Origin: Eledone cirrhosa
Taxonomy: Eukaryota > Mollusca > Cephalopoda > Octopoda > Eledonidae
Assembly (NCBI GenBank): GCA_964016885.1
Contig: OZ024743.1
Location: 178,741,094 to 178,805,093, forward strand
Length of the DNA: 64,000 nucleotides
Direction of reading: 5' to 3'
Both the position numbers and the translations under genes were made by a program. This document shows, piece after piece, positions 9,255 through 21,740 of this stretch. The notes under the pieces were generated by a model, which was not told the DNA's origin, made no database searches, and worked only from the letters and a program-made list of their open reading frames with translations. Numbering within the stretch: the first letter of the stretch is position 1; each line of letters opens with the position of its first letter.

Positions 9255-9593
9255 ATAGTAATAATAATAAATTTGAAGACTAAAATCCAAAGAGGGCTCG
9301 AGAAGGATAAATATATATCAAATATATATGAACCGTAGAGCAAATATTTATTAAAATAACAGATTAAAGTTTAAGCAAAGAATCGCTGCTTTCACCCTTA
9401 ACGGGATCTTCTGAAACTAACAAAGTCAATCTGTAAACGCAGTAGTGGATATTTCAAAAAACGTTGCAACTGGAGGAAGACAGGAAGACGATACTTTGGT
9501 TCATGGAAACGTTCGCTATGCAAATAAGTAATGGTATAAACAAAACATACTTAGCTCCCACATCAAGACGTAAAATATCCACGTATATATCGT
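9255..9593 (-). mobile_element. 5'-truncated, intronless PLE 3'-UTR copy
   Basis: On the minus strand this matches the plus-strand PLE from about 7229 (8 nt after its stop codon) to 7302, then directly 8053 to 8312. The join falls at 9515/9516. The 3' terminus is the same as in the main copy (TTATTATTATT context); the 5' end is cut within the UTR and runs into (CATA)n. Substitutions against the main copy are scattered. Intact 3' end, truncated 5' end and absent intron together indicate retrotransposition of a spliced transcript. Confidence 0.85.
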
Positions 9594-9654
9594 ACATATA
9601 CATATACATATATACATATACATATATATATATGCACACACACACACACACTAC
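9594..9654. repeat. (CATA)n/(CA)n microsatellite
   Basis: TACATA repeats followed by CACACA, at the truncated 5' end of the PLE copy. Confidence 0.9.
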
Positions 9655-9706
9655 TCATATCTCTACCTGTTTTCTCCTTATCCGAACTTTCCTGATTACA
9701 TTTACA

Positions 9707-9741
9707 ACTCAGATTACATTTATTGTATTCAGCCATGTAGA
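9707..9741 (+). repeat. 35-bp direct repeat, left copy
   Basis: ACTCAGATTACATTTATTGT through CAGCCATGTAGA is identical to 10232-10266. Both copies are followed within a few bases by a run of T (about 9752-9760 and 10271-10280), so homology may extend to about 50 bp. Confidence 0.9.
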
Positions 9742-9775
9742 GTGAAAAAAATTTTTTTTTCAATGTGGCAAAGCC

Positions 9776-10010
9776 GGCCATTTATCGCTCGTATACAGGA
9801 AACTGACTGGCCAGTCTGCTGATATGTAAATCTGGCTGATCAGCCGCTCTGCTAATATGTAAATCAGGCCGATCAGTCACTGTATATTTTAGAAAATAGC
9901 ATATATTTGGCAGCTGTATTGATGAAGGGTGATACCCAGAAACATTCGTGACTGCAGTTCTGTTTACATGCCAACACAAGAGCAAGAATGAAGGGTTCAT
10001 TTTAGTGATA
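9776..10010. repeat. Unassigned repeat with internal ~33-bp duplication
   Basis: CTGATATGTAAATCTGGCTGA (about 9817) recurs as CTAATATGTAAATCAGGCCGA (about 9850), and both sit in GATCAG/CAGTC-rich context. Next comes TGATGAAGGGTGATACCC and CTGCAGTTCTGTTTAC, which looks like an interspersed-repeat end. I do not recognise the family. Confidence 0.5.
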
Positions 10011-10050
10011 TGGCTTTAAAAATGAAGTTTGTTTGCATAATTGCAAACGA

Positions 10051-10200
10051 GGGCGGTGGATTGGCAGTATAGGTAGAGAGTCGGATGCCATGCTTTCCAG
10101 CATAGTTACGTCCCTTTACGATCTGAGTTCAAATCCCGTCGAGGTTAACTTTGCCTTTCATCCTTACGGGGTCGATACAATAAAGTACTAGAAATGTGCC
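10051..10200 (+). mobile_element. tRNA-derived SINE of cephalopod type
   Basis: Starts GGGCGGTGGATTGGCAG with an A-box-like stretch (about 10061-10073). A B-box-like GAGTTCAAATCC lies at 10125-10136. The central domain follows: GTCGAGGTTAACTTTGCC, then TTTCATCCTTACGGGGTCGA and an ATAAAGTAC motif. This arrangement matches the SINE families described from octopus and squid. The copy stops soon after this domain, without the usual 3' part, so it is 3'-truncated or diverged. Sequence elements were compared from memory; an alignment would fix the subfamily. Confidence 0.8.
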
Positions 10201-10231
10201 AAAAGTAGAAACAATTATTAATATTCGAAAA

Positions 10232-10266
10232 ACTCAGATTACATTTATTGTATTCAGCCATGTAGA
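10232..10266 (+). repeat. 35-bp direct repeat, right copy
   Basis: Identical to 9707-9741. The pair encloses about 490 bp, including the SINE. Confidence 0.9.
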
Positions 10267-10280
10267 CCGAATTTTTTTTT

Positions 10281-10281
<1 letters not shown>

Positions 10282-10340
<59 letters not shown>
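10282..10340. repeat. (TA)n microsatellite
   Basis: A TA run between the T-run after the direct repeat and the ACTAGC element. Confidence 0.93.
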
Positions 10341-10341
<1 letters not shown>

Positions 10342-10629
10342 TAGCAACAGTACCCAGCATTGCCTGGGTAGGTAAAATAATATCTGTTTTGATGAAAAGG
10401 TGTTGATCTTAGCGACTGCTTCTCGGTGACTCATCTATGGCCACACACAGGCCACGCGGGGGAGGGTGGTGATGACCTCTATCACTGAGAAACGCGGGTG
10501 ACTGACGAAGGGGCATGCTGTGGGAGGGGGGTAATGACCTCTAACACTAAGCCAAATTTCCTCACGCTAGTTGATTGGAAACCGATGAATTATCAAATAC
10601 ACAACTAAAAGCTCAGACGACGTCAGTGG

Positions 10630-11145
10630 CCATCGTTTTGCCTTTGACCATCTATAAGATGTGCAATGATAGGTTCTATCGTAATATAAAAGTTGAACCA
10701 AATAAATTTATTTATGTCTGAGGTGGAGCCGAAGTTTCGAATTTGAAAGAAGTCGATTGAAAAATGTGGGAGCTAGAGCCGAAAAGGCGGAAATTTGAGC
10801 GAAAAGGTGGTATTTTCGAATATTTAAGCGGCTGCCATGCCGTTCCTGAACAAAAACTCCAAAATGTAAAGCCCCTTTAAGACGTGAAATAATCAGATCG
10901 AGCGTAGTGTAAATTTTGAACAAAGTAGGTGATTAATGTGGGAGCTAGAGCCGAAAAAGTGGAAATTTGAGTTTAAAAGTGGTATTTTTGAATATTTAAG
11001 CGGCTGCCACGCCATCTCTGAACAACAAATGCAAAATATAAAGCCATTACAGGATGTGCAATGATAAATTCTATTTTGCTTTAAAATTGGAACGAAATCG
11101 GTGGCAAAATGTGGGAGCTAGAGCCAAAAATCTTATTTTTCGATA
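10630..11145 (+). repeat. ~172-bp tandem repeat, about three copies
   Basis: GTGGGAGCTAGAGCC occurs at 10766, 10938 and 11111, spaced 172 and 173 bp. TTTAAGCGGCTGCCA recurs between them, and GATGTGCAATGATA occurs in the first and last unit. The copies are clearly diverged. Confidence 0.85.
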
Positions 11146-11160
11146 CCTAAATAAAGGTGA

Positions 11161-11179
11161 CCCCCCCCCCCCCCCCCCC
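11161..11179. repeat. Poly-C run (19 C)
   Basis: A homopolymer of 19 C; the true length is doubtful in any sequencing technology. A similar run of 12 G lies at 1021-1032. Confidence 0.85.
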
Positions 11180-11344
11180 TATCGATTTTTATCTGCAGAA
11201 TGACCCCGGAATAAAAAAAAAACGATACGCTGATATGTAGAAAACACTCCCCGATGATTAATCTATGAGCCTGTAAAGTTTCATGAAAATCGGTCGTAAG
11301 ATGTAGGCCCCTATAGGTAATACACACACACACACACACACATA

Positions 11345-11685
11345 ATTTTTTATATACAGATATACAGAGAGAGAGAGAGTGATTATATATATACACGCAT
11401 ACAGAGACATATACATGTGTTTTCACAGTTCTGTTCACTTGAATATACACTCTCGAGGATATTTATATTTTATACACACACATTTCAATAGTCATACAAC
11501 ACGTTCTTTCCCACACAGCTTCTTCTGTATGTGAAAACAAACGCGGTGAGGTATGTGTGTGTGTCTGTCTCTCTGTGTATATGTGTGAGTGTGAGCGTGA
11601 ATTTTATTTGATGTATGTATGTACGTATGTATGTACGTGTGTGTGTACGTGTGTGTGTATGTAAGTATGTATCTATGTAATGCCA
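11345..11685. other. Microsatellite-rich stretch without a gene
   Basis: (GA)n near 11367-11380 and (TG)n/(TATG)n/(ACGT)-type repeats at about 11548-11675. No supported gene. Confidence 0.6.
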
Positions 11686-11689
11686 GGCT

Positions 11690-12094
11690 GCTCATCAGTG
11701 CTACTGGTAACATGTAACCCAGTACAACCTGTGCATGGTCGGGTGGTCGGTAACTAAACTGGCAACCTCCACAAAACTTGGTTGGTGAGGAGGGTGATTT
11801 TAGACACCATACGGGATGAGAAACAAAACCCGTAATGGGAGGATGGACTCAGGAGAGCCAACGGCCATACAACACATTTTTTTTTTGTTATGTGGAACGA
11901 GAGACGCCTAGTCTTCATTAAGACATCTCTCTAGGAGAAGGTCACTCTGACATAAAGCCTGCGACATCTTTTGCATCCAATCATGTAGACCAGTTATTCT
12001 TTTGGGGTAAATCATTCGATGTTCAGAGCAATGTCTTTCCTCACCTAAAAAAGCTTCAAACACAAGCATCGCTTGATATGTCATATCGTCTTAA
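11690..12094. other. Unassigned sequence up to the assembly gap
   Basis: Moderately GC-balanced sequence with phrases such as TGGTCGGTAACTAAACTGG and a T-run at 11877-11887. It may be an interspersed repeat. No open frame of note. Confidence 0.45.
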
Positions 12095-12294
12095 NNNNNN
12101 NNNNNNNNNNNNNNNNNNNNNNNNNNNNNNNNNNNNNNNNNNNNNNNNNNNNNNNNNNNNNNNNNNNNNNNNNNNNNNNNNNNNNNNNNNNNNNNNNNNN
12201 NNNNNNNNNNNNNNNNNNNNNNNNNNNNNNNNNNNNNNNNNNNNNNNNNNNNNNNNNNNNNNNNNNNNNNNNNNNNNNNNNNNNNNNNNNNNNN
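12095..12294. other. Assembly gap, 200 N
   Basis: Exactly 200 N, a typical placeholder rather than a measured distance. Order, orientation and distance of the two sides are therefore not shown by the sequence. The 1,911-codon plus frame starting at 12073 passes through the N and is not a gene. Confidence 0.97.
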
Positions 12295-13686
12295 CACCAC
12301 CACAGCCACTACCCCAACATCATCATCATCAACGACAACACCACCACCACAACCACTACCCCCAACATCATCATCATCAACGATACCACCCACCACCACA
12401 ACCACTTTCCCCAACATCATCATCATCAACGACTACACCACCACCACAACCACTACACCCAACATCATCATCATCAACGACAACACCACCACCACAACCA
12501 CTACCCCCAGCATCATCATCAACAAACAACACCACCACCACAACCACTACCCCCAACATCATCATCATCAACGACAACACCACCACCACAACCACTACCC
12601 CCAACAACATCATCATCAACGACAACACCACCACCACAACCACTAACCCCAACATCATCAGTCATCAACGACAACACCACCACCACAACCACTACCCCAA
12701 CATCATCATCATCAACGACAACACCACCACCACAACCACTACCCCCAACATCATCATCATCAACGACAACACCACCACCACAACCACTTTCCCCCAACAT
12801 CATCATCATCAACGACACCACCACCACCACAACCACTACCCCCAACATCATAATCATCAACGACAACACCACCACCATAACCACTACCCCCAACATCATC
12901 ATCATCAACGACAACACCACCACCACAACCACTACCCCAACATCATCATCATCAACGACAACACCACCACCACAACCACTTTCCCCAACATCATCATCAT
13001 CAATGACACCACCACCACCACAACCACTACCCCCAACATCATCATCATCAACGACAACACCACCACCACAAACACTAACCCCAACATCATCATCATCAAC
13101 GACAACACCACCACCACAACCACTTTCCCCAACATCATCATCATCAACATCAACGACAACACCACCACCACAACCACTACCCCCAACATCATCACACGAC
13201 AACACCACCACCACAACCACTACCCCAACATCATCATCATCATCATCAACGACAACACCAACACCACAACCACTAACCCCAACATCATCATCATCAACGA
13301 CAACACCACCACAACAACCACTAACCCCAACATCATCATCAACGACAACAACACCACCACAACCACTACCCCCAAACACCATCATCATCAACGACAACAC
13401 CACCACCACAACCACTACCCCCAACATCATCATCAACGACAACAACCACCACCACAACCACTACCCCAAACACCATCATCATCAACGACAACACCACCAC
13501 CACAACCACTACCCACATCATCATCATCATCCTCAACGACAACACCACCACCACAACCACTACCCCAACATAATCATCATCATCAACGACAACACCACCA
13601 CAACAACCACTAACCCCCAACATCATCATCATCAACGACAACACTACCAGCACAACCACTACCCCCATCATCATCATCATCATCAA

Positions 13687-16600
13687 CGACAAGACCACCA
13701 CCACAACCACTACCCCCAAACACCATCATCATCAACGACAACACCACCACCACAACCACTACCCCCAACATCATCATCATCAACGACAACACCACCACCA
13801 CAACCACTACCCCAACATCATCATCATCATCAACGACAACACCACCACCACAACCACTACCCCCAACATCATCATCATCAACGACAACACCACCACCACA
13901 ACCACTACCCCCAAACACTCATCATCATCAACGACAACACCACCACCACAACCACTACCCCCAAACACCATCATCATCAACGACACCACACCACCACAAC
14001 CACTACCCCCAACATCATCATCATCAACGACAACACCACCACCACAACCACTACCCCCAACATCATCATCATCAACGACAACACCACCACCACAACCACT
14101 ACCCCCAACATCATCATCATCAACGACAACACCACCACCACAACCACTACCCCCAACATCATCATCATCAACGACAACACCACCACAACCACTACCCCCA
14201 ACATCATCATCATCAACGACAACACCACCACCACAACCACTAACCCCAACATCATCATCATCAACGACACCACCACCACCACAACCACTACCCCAACATC
14301 ATCATCATCATCAACGACAACACCACCACCACAACCACTACCCACAACATCATCATCATCAACGACAACACCACCACCACAACCACTACCCCCAACATCA
14401 TCATCATCAACGACAACACCACCACCACAACCACTAACCCCAACATCATCATCATCAACGACAACACCACCACCACAGCCACTACCCCCAACATCATCAT
14501 CATCAACGACACCACCACCACCACAACCACTACCCCCAACATCATCATCATCAACGACAACACCACCACCACAACCACTAACCCCAACATCATCATCATC
14601 AACGACACCACCACCACCACAACCACTACCCCCAACATCATCATCATCAACGACAACACCACCACCACAATCACTAACCCCAACATCATCATCATCAACG
14701 ACAACACCTACCACCACAACCACTACCCCCAACATCATCATCATCAACGACAACACCACCACCACAACCACTACCCCCAACATCATCATCATCAACGACA
14801 ACACCACCACCACAACCACTAACCCCAACATCATCATCATCCACGACAACACCACCACCACAAACCACTACCCCCAACATCATCATCATCAACGACACCA
14901 CCACCACCACAACCACTACCCCCAACATCATCATCATCAACGACAACACCACCTCCACAACCACTACCCCAACATCATCATCATCATCAAAGACAACACC
15001 ACCACCACAACTACTAGCCCCAACATCATCATCATCAACGACACCACCACCACCACAACCACTACCACAACATCATCATCATCATCAACGACAACACCAC
15101 CACCACAACCACTACCCCCAACATCTTCATCATCAACGACAACACCACCACCACAACCACTACCCCCAACATCTTCATCATCAACGACACCACCACCACC
15201 ACAACCACTAACCCCAACATCATCATCATCAACGACAACACCACCACCACAACCACTACCCCCAACATCATCATCAATCAACGACAACACCACCACCACA
15301 ACCACTACCCCAACATCATCATCATCAACGACAACACCACCACCACAACCACTACCCCCAACATCATCATCATCAACGACAACACCACCACCACAACCAC
15401 TACCCCCAACATCATCATCATCAACGACAACACCACCACCACAACCTACTACCCCAACATCATCATCATCAACGACAACACCACCACCACAACCACTACC
15501 CCCAACATCATCATCATCATCAACGACAACACCACCACCACAACCACTAACCCCAACATCATCATCATCATCAACGACAACACCACCACCACAACCACTT
15601 ACCCCAACATCATCATCATCAACGACAACACCACCACCACAACCACTACCCCCAACATCATCATCATCAACGACAACACCACCACCACAACCACTACCCC
15701 CAACATCTTCATCATCAACGACAACACCACCACCACAACCACTACCCCCAACATCTTCATCATCAACGACAACACCACCACCACAACCACTACCCCCAAC
15801 ATCATCATCATCAACGACAACACCACCACCACAACCACTACCCCAACATCATCATCATCAACGACAACACCACCACCACAACCACTACCCCCAACATCAT
15901 CATCATCAACGACAACACCACCACCACAACCACTACCCCCAACATCATCATCATCAACGACAACACCACCACCACAACCACTACCCCAACATCATCATCA
16001 TCAACGACAACACCACCACCACAACCACTACGCCCAACATCATCATCATCAACGACAACACCACCACCACAACCACTACCCCCAACATCATCATCATCAA
16101 CGACAACACCACCACCACAACCACTACCCCCAACATCATCATCATCAACGACAACACCACCACCACAACCACTACCCCCAACATCATCATCATCAACGAC
16201 AACACCACCACCACAACCACAACCCCCAATATCATCATCATCAACGACAACACCACCACCACAACCACTACCCCAACATCATCATCATCAACGACAACAC
16301 CACCACCACAGCCACTACCCCCAACATCATCATCATCAACGACAACACCACCACCACAACCACTACCCCCAACATCATCATCATCAACGACAACACCACC
16401 ACCACAACCACTACCCCCAACATCATCATCATCAACGACAACACCACCACCACAACCACTACCCCCAACATCATCATCATCAACGACAACACCACCACCA
16501 CAACCACAACCCCCAATATCATCATCATCAACGACAACACCACCACCACAACCACTACCCCAACATCATCATCATCAACGACAACACCACCACCACAGCC

Positions 16601-19600
16601 ACTACCCCCAACATCATCATCATCAACGACAACACCACCACCACAACCACTACGCCCAACATCATCATCATCAACGACAACACCACCACCACAACCACTA
16701 CCCCCAACATCATCATCATCAACGACAACACCACCACCACAACCACTACCCCCAACATCATCATCATCAACGACAACACCACCACCACAACCACTACCCC
16801 CAACATCATCATCATCAACGACAACACCACCACCACAACCACAACCCCCAATATCATCATCATCAACGACAACACCACCACCACAACCACTACCCCAACA
16901 TCATCATCATCAACGACAACACCACCACCACAGCCACTACCCCCAACATCATCATCATCAACGACAACACCACCACCACAACCACTACCCCCAACATCAT
17001 CATCATCAACGACAACACCACCACCACAACCACTACCCCCAACATCATCATCATCAACGACAACACCACCACCACAACCACTACCCCCAACATCATCATC
17101 ATCAACGACAACACCACCACCACAACCACAACCCCCAATATCATCATCATCAACGACAACACCACCACCACAACCACAACCCCCAATATCATCATCATCA
17201 ACGACAACACCACCACCACAACCACTACCCCAACATCATCATCATCAACGACAACACCACCACCACAGCCACTACCCCCAACATCATCATCATCAACGAC
17301 AACACCACCACCACAACCACTACCCCCAACATCATCATCATCAACGACAACACCACCACCACAACCACTACCCCCAACATCATCATCATCAACGACAACA
17401 CCACCACCACAACCACTACCCCCAACATCATCATCATCAACGACAACACCACCACCACAACCACAACCCCCAATATCATCATCATCAACGACAACACCAC
17501 CACCACAACCACTACCCCAACATCATCATCATCAACGACAACACCACCACCACAGCCACTACCCCCAACATCATCATCATCAACGACAACACCACCACCA
17601 CAACCACTACCCCCAACATCATCATCATCAACGATACCACCACCACCACAACCACTTTCCCCAACATCATCATCATCAACGACTACACCACCTCCACAAC
17701 CACTACACCCCACATCATCATCATCATCCTCAACGACACCACCACCACCACAACCACTATCCCCAACATCATCATCATCAACGACAACACCACCACAACA
17801 ACCACTAACGCCAACATCATCATCATCAACGACAACACTACCAGCACAACCACTACCCCCATCATCATCATCATCATCAACGACAAGACCACCACCACAA
17901 CCACTACCCCCAAACACCATCATCATCAACGACAACACCACCACCACAACCACTACCCCCAACATCATCATCATCAACGACAACACCACCACCACAACCA
18001 CTACCCCCAACATCATCATCATCAACGACAACACCACCACCACAACCACTACCCCCAAACACCATCATCATCAACGACAACACCACCACCACAACCACTA
18101 CCCCCAAACACCATCATCATCAACGACACCACTACCACCACAACCACAACCCCCAACATCATCATCATCAACGACAACACCACCACCACAACCACTACCC
18201 CCAACATCATCATCAACAACGACAACACCACCACCACAACCACTACCCCCAACATCATCATCATCAACGACAACACCACCACCACAACCACTACCCCCAA
18301 CATCATCATCATCAACGACAACACCACCACAACCACTACCCCCAACATCATCATCATCAACGACAACACCACCACCACAACCACTAACCCCAACATCATC
18401 ATCATCAACGACACCACCACCACCACAACCACTACCCCAACATCATCATCATCATCAACGACAACACCACCACCACAACCACTACCCACAACATCATCAT
18501 CATCAACGACAACACCACCACCACAACCACTACCCCCAACATCATCATCATCAACGACAACACCACCACCACAACCACTAACCCCAACATCATCATCATC
18601 AACGACAACACCACCACCACAGCCACTACCCCCAACATCATCATCATCAACGACACCACCACCACCACAACCACTACCCCCAACATCATCATCATCAACG
18701 ACAACACCACCACCACAACCACTAACCCCAACATCATCATCATCAACGACACCACCACCACCACAACCACTACCCCCAACATCATCATCATCAACGACAA
18801 CACCACCACCACAATCACTAACCCCAACATCATCATCATCAACGACAACACTACCACCACAACCACTACCCCCAACATCATCATCATCAACGACACCACC
18901 ACCACCACAACCACTACCCCCAACATCATCATCATCAACGACAACACCACCACCACAACCACTAACCCCAACATCATCATCATCCACGACAACACCACCA
19001 CCACAACCACTACCCCCAACATCATCATCATCAACGACACCACCACCACCACAACCACTACCCCCAACATCATCATCATCAACGACAACACCACCTCCAC
19101 AACCACTACCCCAACATCATCATCATCATCAAAGACAACACCACCACCACAAATACTAGCCCCAACATCATCATCATCAACGACACCACCACCACCACAA
19201 CCACTACCACAACATCATCATCATCATCAACGACAACACCACCACCACAACCACTACCCCCAACATCTTCATCATCAACGACAACACCACCACCACAACC
19301 ACTACCCCCAACATCTTCATCATCAACGACACCACCACCACCACAACCACTAACCCCAACATCATCATCATCAACGACAACACCACCACCACAACCACTA
19401 CCCCCAACATCATCACAATCAACGACACCACCACCACCACAACCACTACCCCAACATCTTCATCATCAACGACACCACCACCACCACAACCACTACCCCC
19501 AACATCATCATCATCAACGACAACACCACCACCACAACCACTACCCCCAACATCTTCATCATCAACGACAACACCACCACCACAACCACTACCCCCAACA

Positions 19601-19990
19601 TCTTCATCATCAACGACAACACCACCACCACAACTACTACCCCAACATCATCATCATCAACGACAACACCACCACCACAACCACTACCCCCAACATCATC
19701 ATCATCATCAACGACAACACCACCACCACAACCATTAACCCCAACATCATCATCATCATCAACGACAACACCACCACCACAACCACTTACCCCAACATCA
19801 TCATCATCAACGACAACACCACCACCACAACCACTTACCCCAACATCATCGTCATCAACGACACCACCACCACCACAACACTACCCCCAACATCATCATC
19901 ATCATCAACGACAACACCACCACCACAACCACTTACCCCAACATCATCATCATCATCAACGACAACACCACCACCACACCCACTAGCCCC
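13687..19990 (+). repeat. 4.14-4.19-kb duplication inside the 48-bp array
   Basis: Unusual monomers recur in the same order. CGACAAGACC is at 13687 and 17881 (4,194 bp apart), the CCCACAACAT variant at 14341 and 18485 (4,144 bp), and ACTACCACAACATC at 15061 and 19203 (4,142 bp). Translations of the surrounding monomers follow the same variant order. The changing offset reflects gained or lost monomers. Confidence 0.8.
15838..17513 (+). repeat. Six- to seven-monomer higher-order repeat (287/335 bp)
   Basis: The variant CAACCCCCAATATC followed by a C4 monomer recurs with junctions at 16268, 16555, 16890 and 17225. The steps are 287 (5 x 48 + 47) and 335 (6 x 48 + 47) bp. A CACAGCCAC variant marks the monomer after most junctions (about 16308, 16595, 16930 and 17265). 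Confidence 0.85.
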
Positions 19991-21740
19991 AACACCATCA
20001 TCATCAACGACACCACCACCACCACCACCACCACTACCCCCAACATCATCATCATCATCAACGACAACACCACCACCACAACCACTACCCCCAACATCAT
20101 CATCATCAACGACAACACCACCACCACAACCACTAACCCCAACATCATCATCATCAACGACAACACCACCACCACAACCACTACCCCCAACATCATCATC
20201 ATCAACGACACCACCACCACCACAACCACTACCCCCAACATCATCATCATCAACGACAACACCACCACCACAACCACTAACCCCAACATCATCATCATCA
20301 ACGACACCACCACCACCACAACCACTACCCCCAACATCATCATCATCAACGACAACACCACCACCACAATCACTAACCCCAACATCATCATCATCAACGA
20401 CAACACTACCACCACAACCACTACCCCCAACATCATCATCATCAACGACACCACCACCACCACAACCACTACCCCCAACATCATCATCATCAACGACAAC
20501 ACCACCACCACAACCACTAACCCCAACATCATCATCATCCACGACAACACCACCACCACAACCACTAACCCCAACATCATCATCATCCACGACAACACCA
20601 CCACCACAACCACTACCCCCAACATCATCATCATCAACGACACCACCACCACCACAACCACTACCCCCAACATCATCATCATCAACGACAACACCACCAC
20701 CACAACCACTAACCCCAACATCATCATCATCCACGACAACACCACCACCACAACCACTACCCCCAACATCATCATCATCAACGACACCACCACCACCACA
20801 ACCACTACCCCCAACATCATCATCATCAACGACAACACCACCTCCACAACCACTACCCCAACATCATCATCATCATCAAAGACAACACCACCACCACAAA
20901 TACTAGCCCCAACATCATCATCATCAACGACAACACCACCACCACAACCACTACCCCCAACATCATCATCATCAACGACACCACCACCACCACAACCACT
21001 ACCACAACATCATCATCATCATCAACGACAACACCACCACCACAACCACTACCCCCAACATCTTCATCATCAACGACAGCACCACCACCACAACCACTAC
21101 CCCCAACATCTTCATCATCAACGACACCACCACCACCACAACCACTAACCCCAACATCATCATCATCAACGACAACACCACCACCACAACCACTACCCCC
21201 AACATCATCACAATCAACGACACCACCACCACCACAACCACTACCCCAACATCTTCATCATCAACGACACCACCACCACCACAACCACTACCCCCAACAT
21301 CATCATCATCAACGACAACACCACCACCACAACCACTACCCCCAACATCTTCATCATCAACGACAACACCACCACCACAACTACTACCCCAACATCATCA
21401 TCATCAACGACAACACCACCACCACAACCACTACCCCCAACATCATCATCATCATCAACGACAACACCACCACCACAACCATTAACCCCAACATCATCAT
21501 CATCATCAACGACAACACCACCACCACAACCACTTACCCCAACATCATCATCATCAACGACAACACCACCACCACAACCACTTACCCCAACATCATCGTC
21601 ATCAACGACACCACCACCACCACAACACTACCCCCAACATCATCATCATCATCAACGACAACACCACCACCACAACCACTTACCCCAACATCATCATCAT
21701 CATCAACGACAACACCACCACCACACCCACTAGCCCCAAC
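18845..21740 (+). repeat. 1.56-1.80-kb tandem duplication inside the array
   Basis: The ACAACACTACCACC variant is at about 18845 and 20401 (about 1,556 bp apart). The CACAACATCATC-junction block is at 19204-19446 and 20999-21241 (1,795 bp, identical translation). The CATCGTCATC variant is near 19847 and 21595. The added 239 bp equals five monomers gained in the second copy. Confidence 0.8.

Larger units (their letters stand above)
10341..11343. repeat. Interspersed non-autonomous repeat carrying a ~172-bp tandem repeat
   Basis: Begins CTAGCAACAGTACCCAGC with a perfect 6-bp hairpin (ACCCAG and CTGGGT, 10353-10370). It ends with AGTTTCATGAAAATCGGTC (about 11278-11296) and a (CA)n tail. Such beginnings and ends are common in invertebrate retroelement-derived repeats, but I cannot assign a class. 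No coding capacity is visible. Confidence 0.55.

Noticed and set aside
8754..9343. Two overlapping ~180-codon minus-strand Y/I/C/V frames
   Set aside because: Translation of the (TA)n/(CATA)n tract plus antisense of the LINE end.
10051..10140. A functional tRNA gene
   Set aside because: A- and B-box-like sequences are present, but no cloverleaf with a proper acceptor stem; the downstream central domain shows it is a tRNA-derived SINE.
12073..17808. A 1,911-codon plus-strand open frame, with H/T/S/P/N/I repeats
   Set aside because: It starts before and runs through the 200-N gap and then translates stop-free satellite; C4 monomers change its frame repeatedly. No protein signal.
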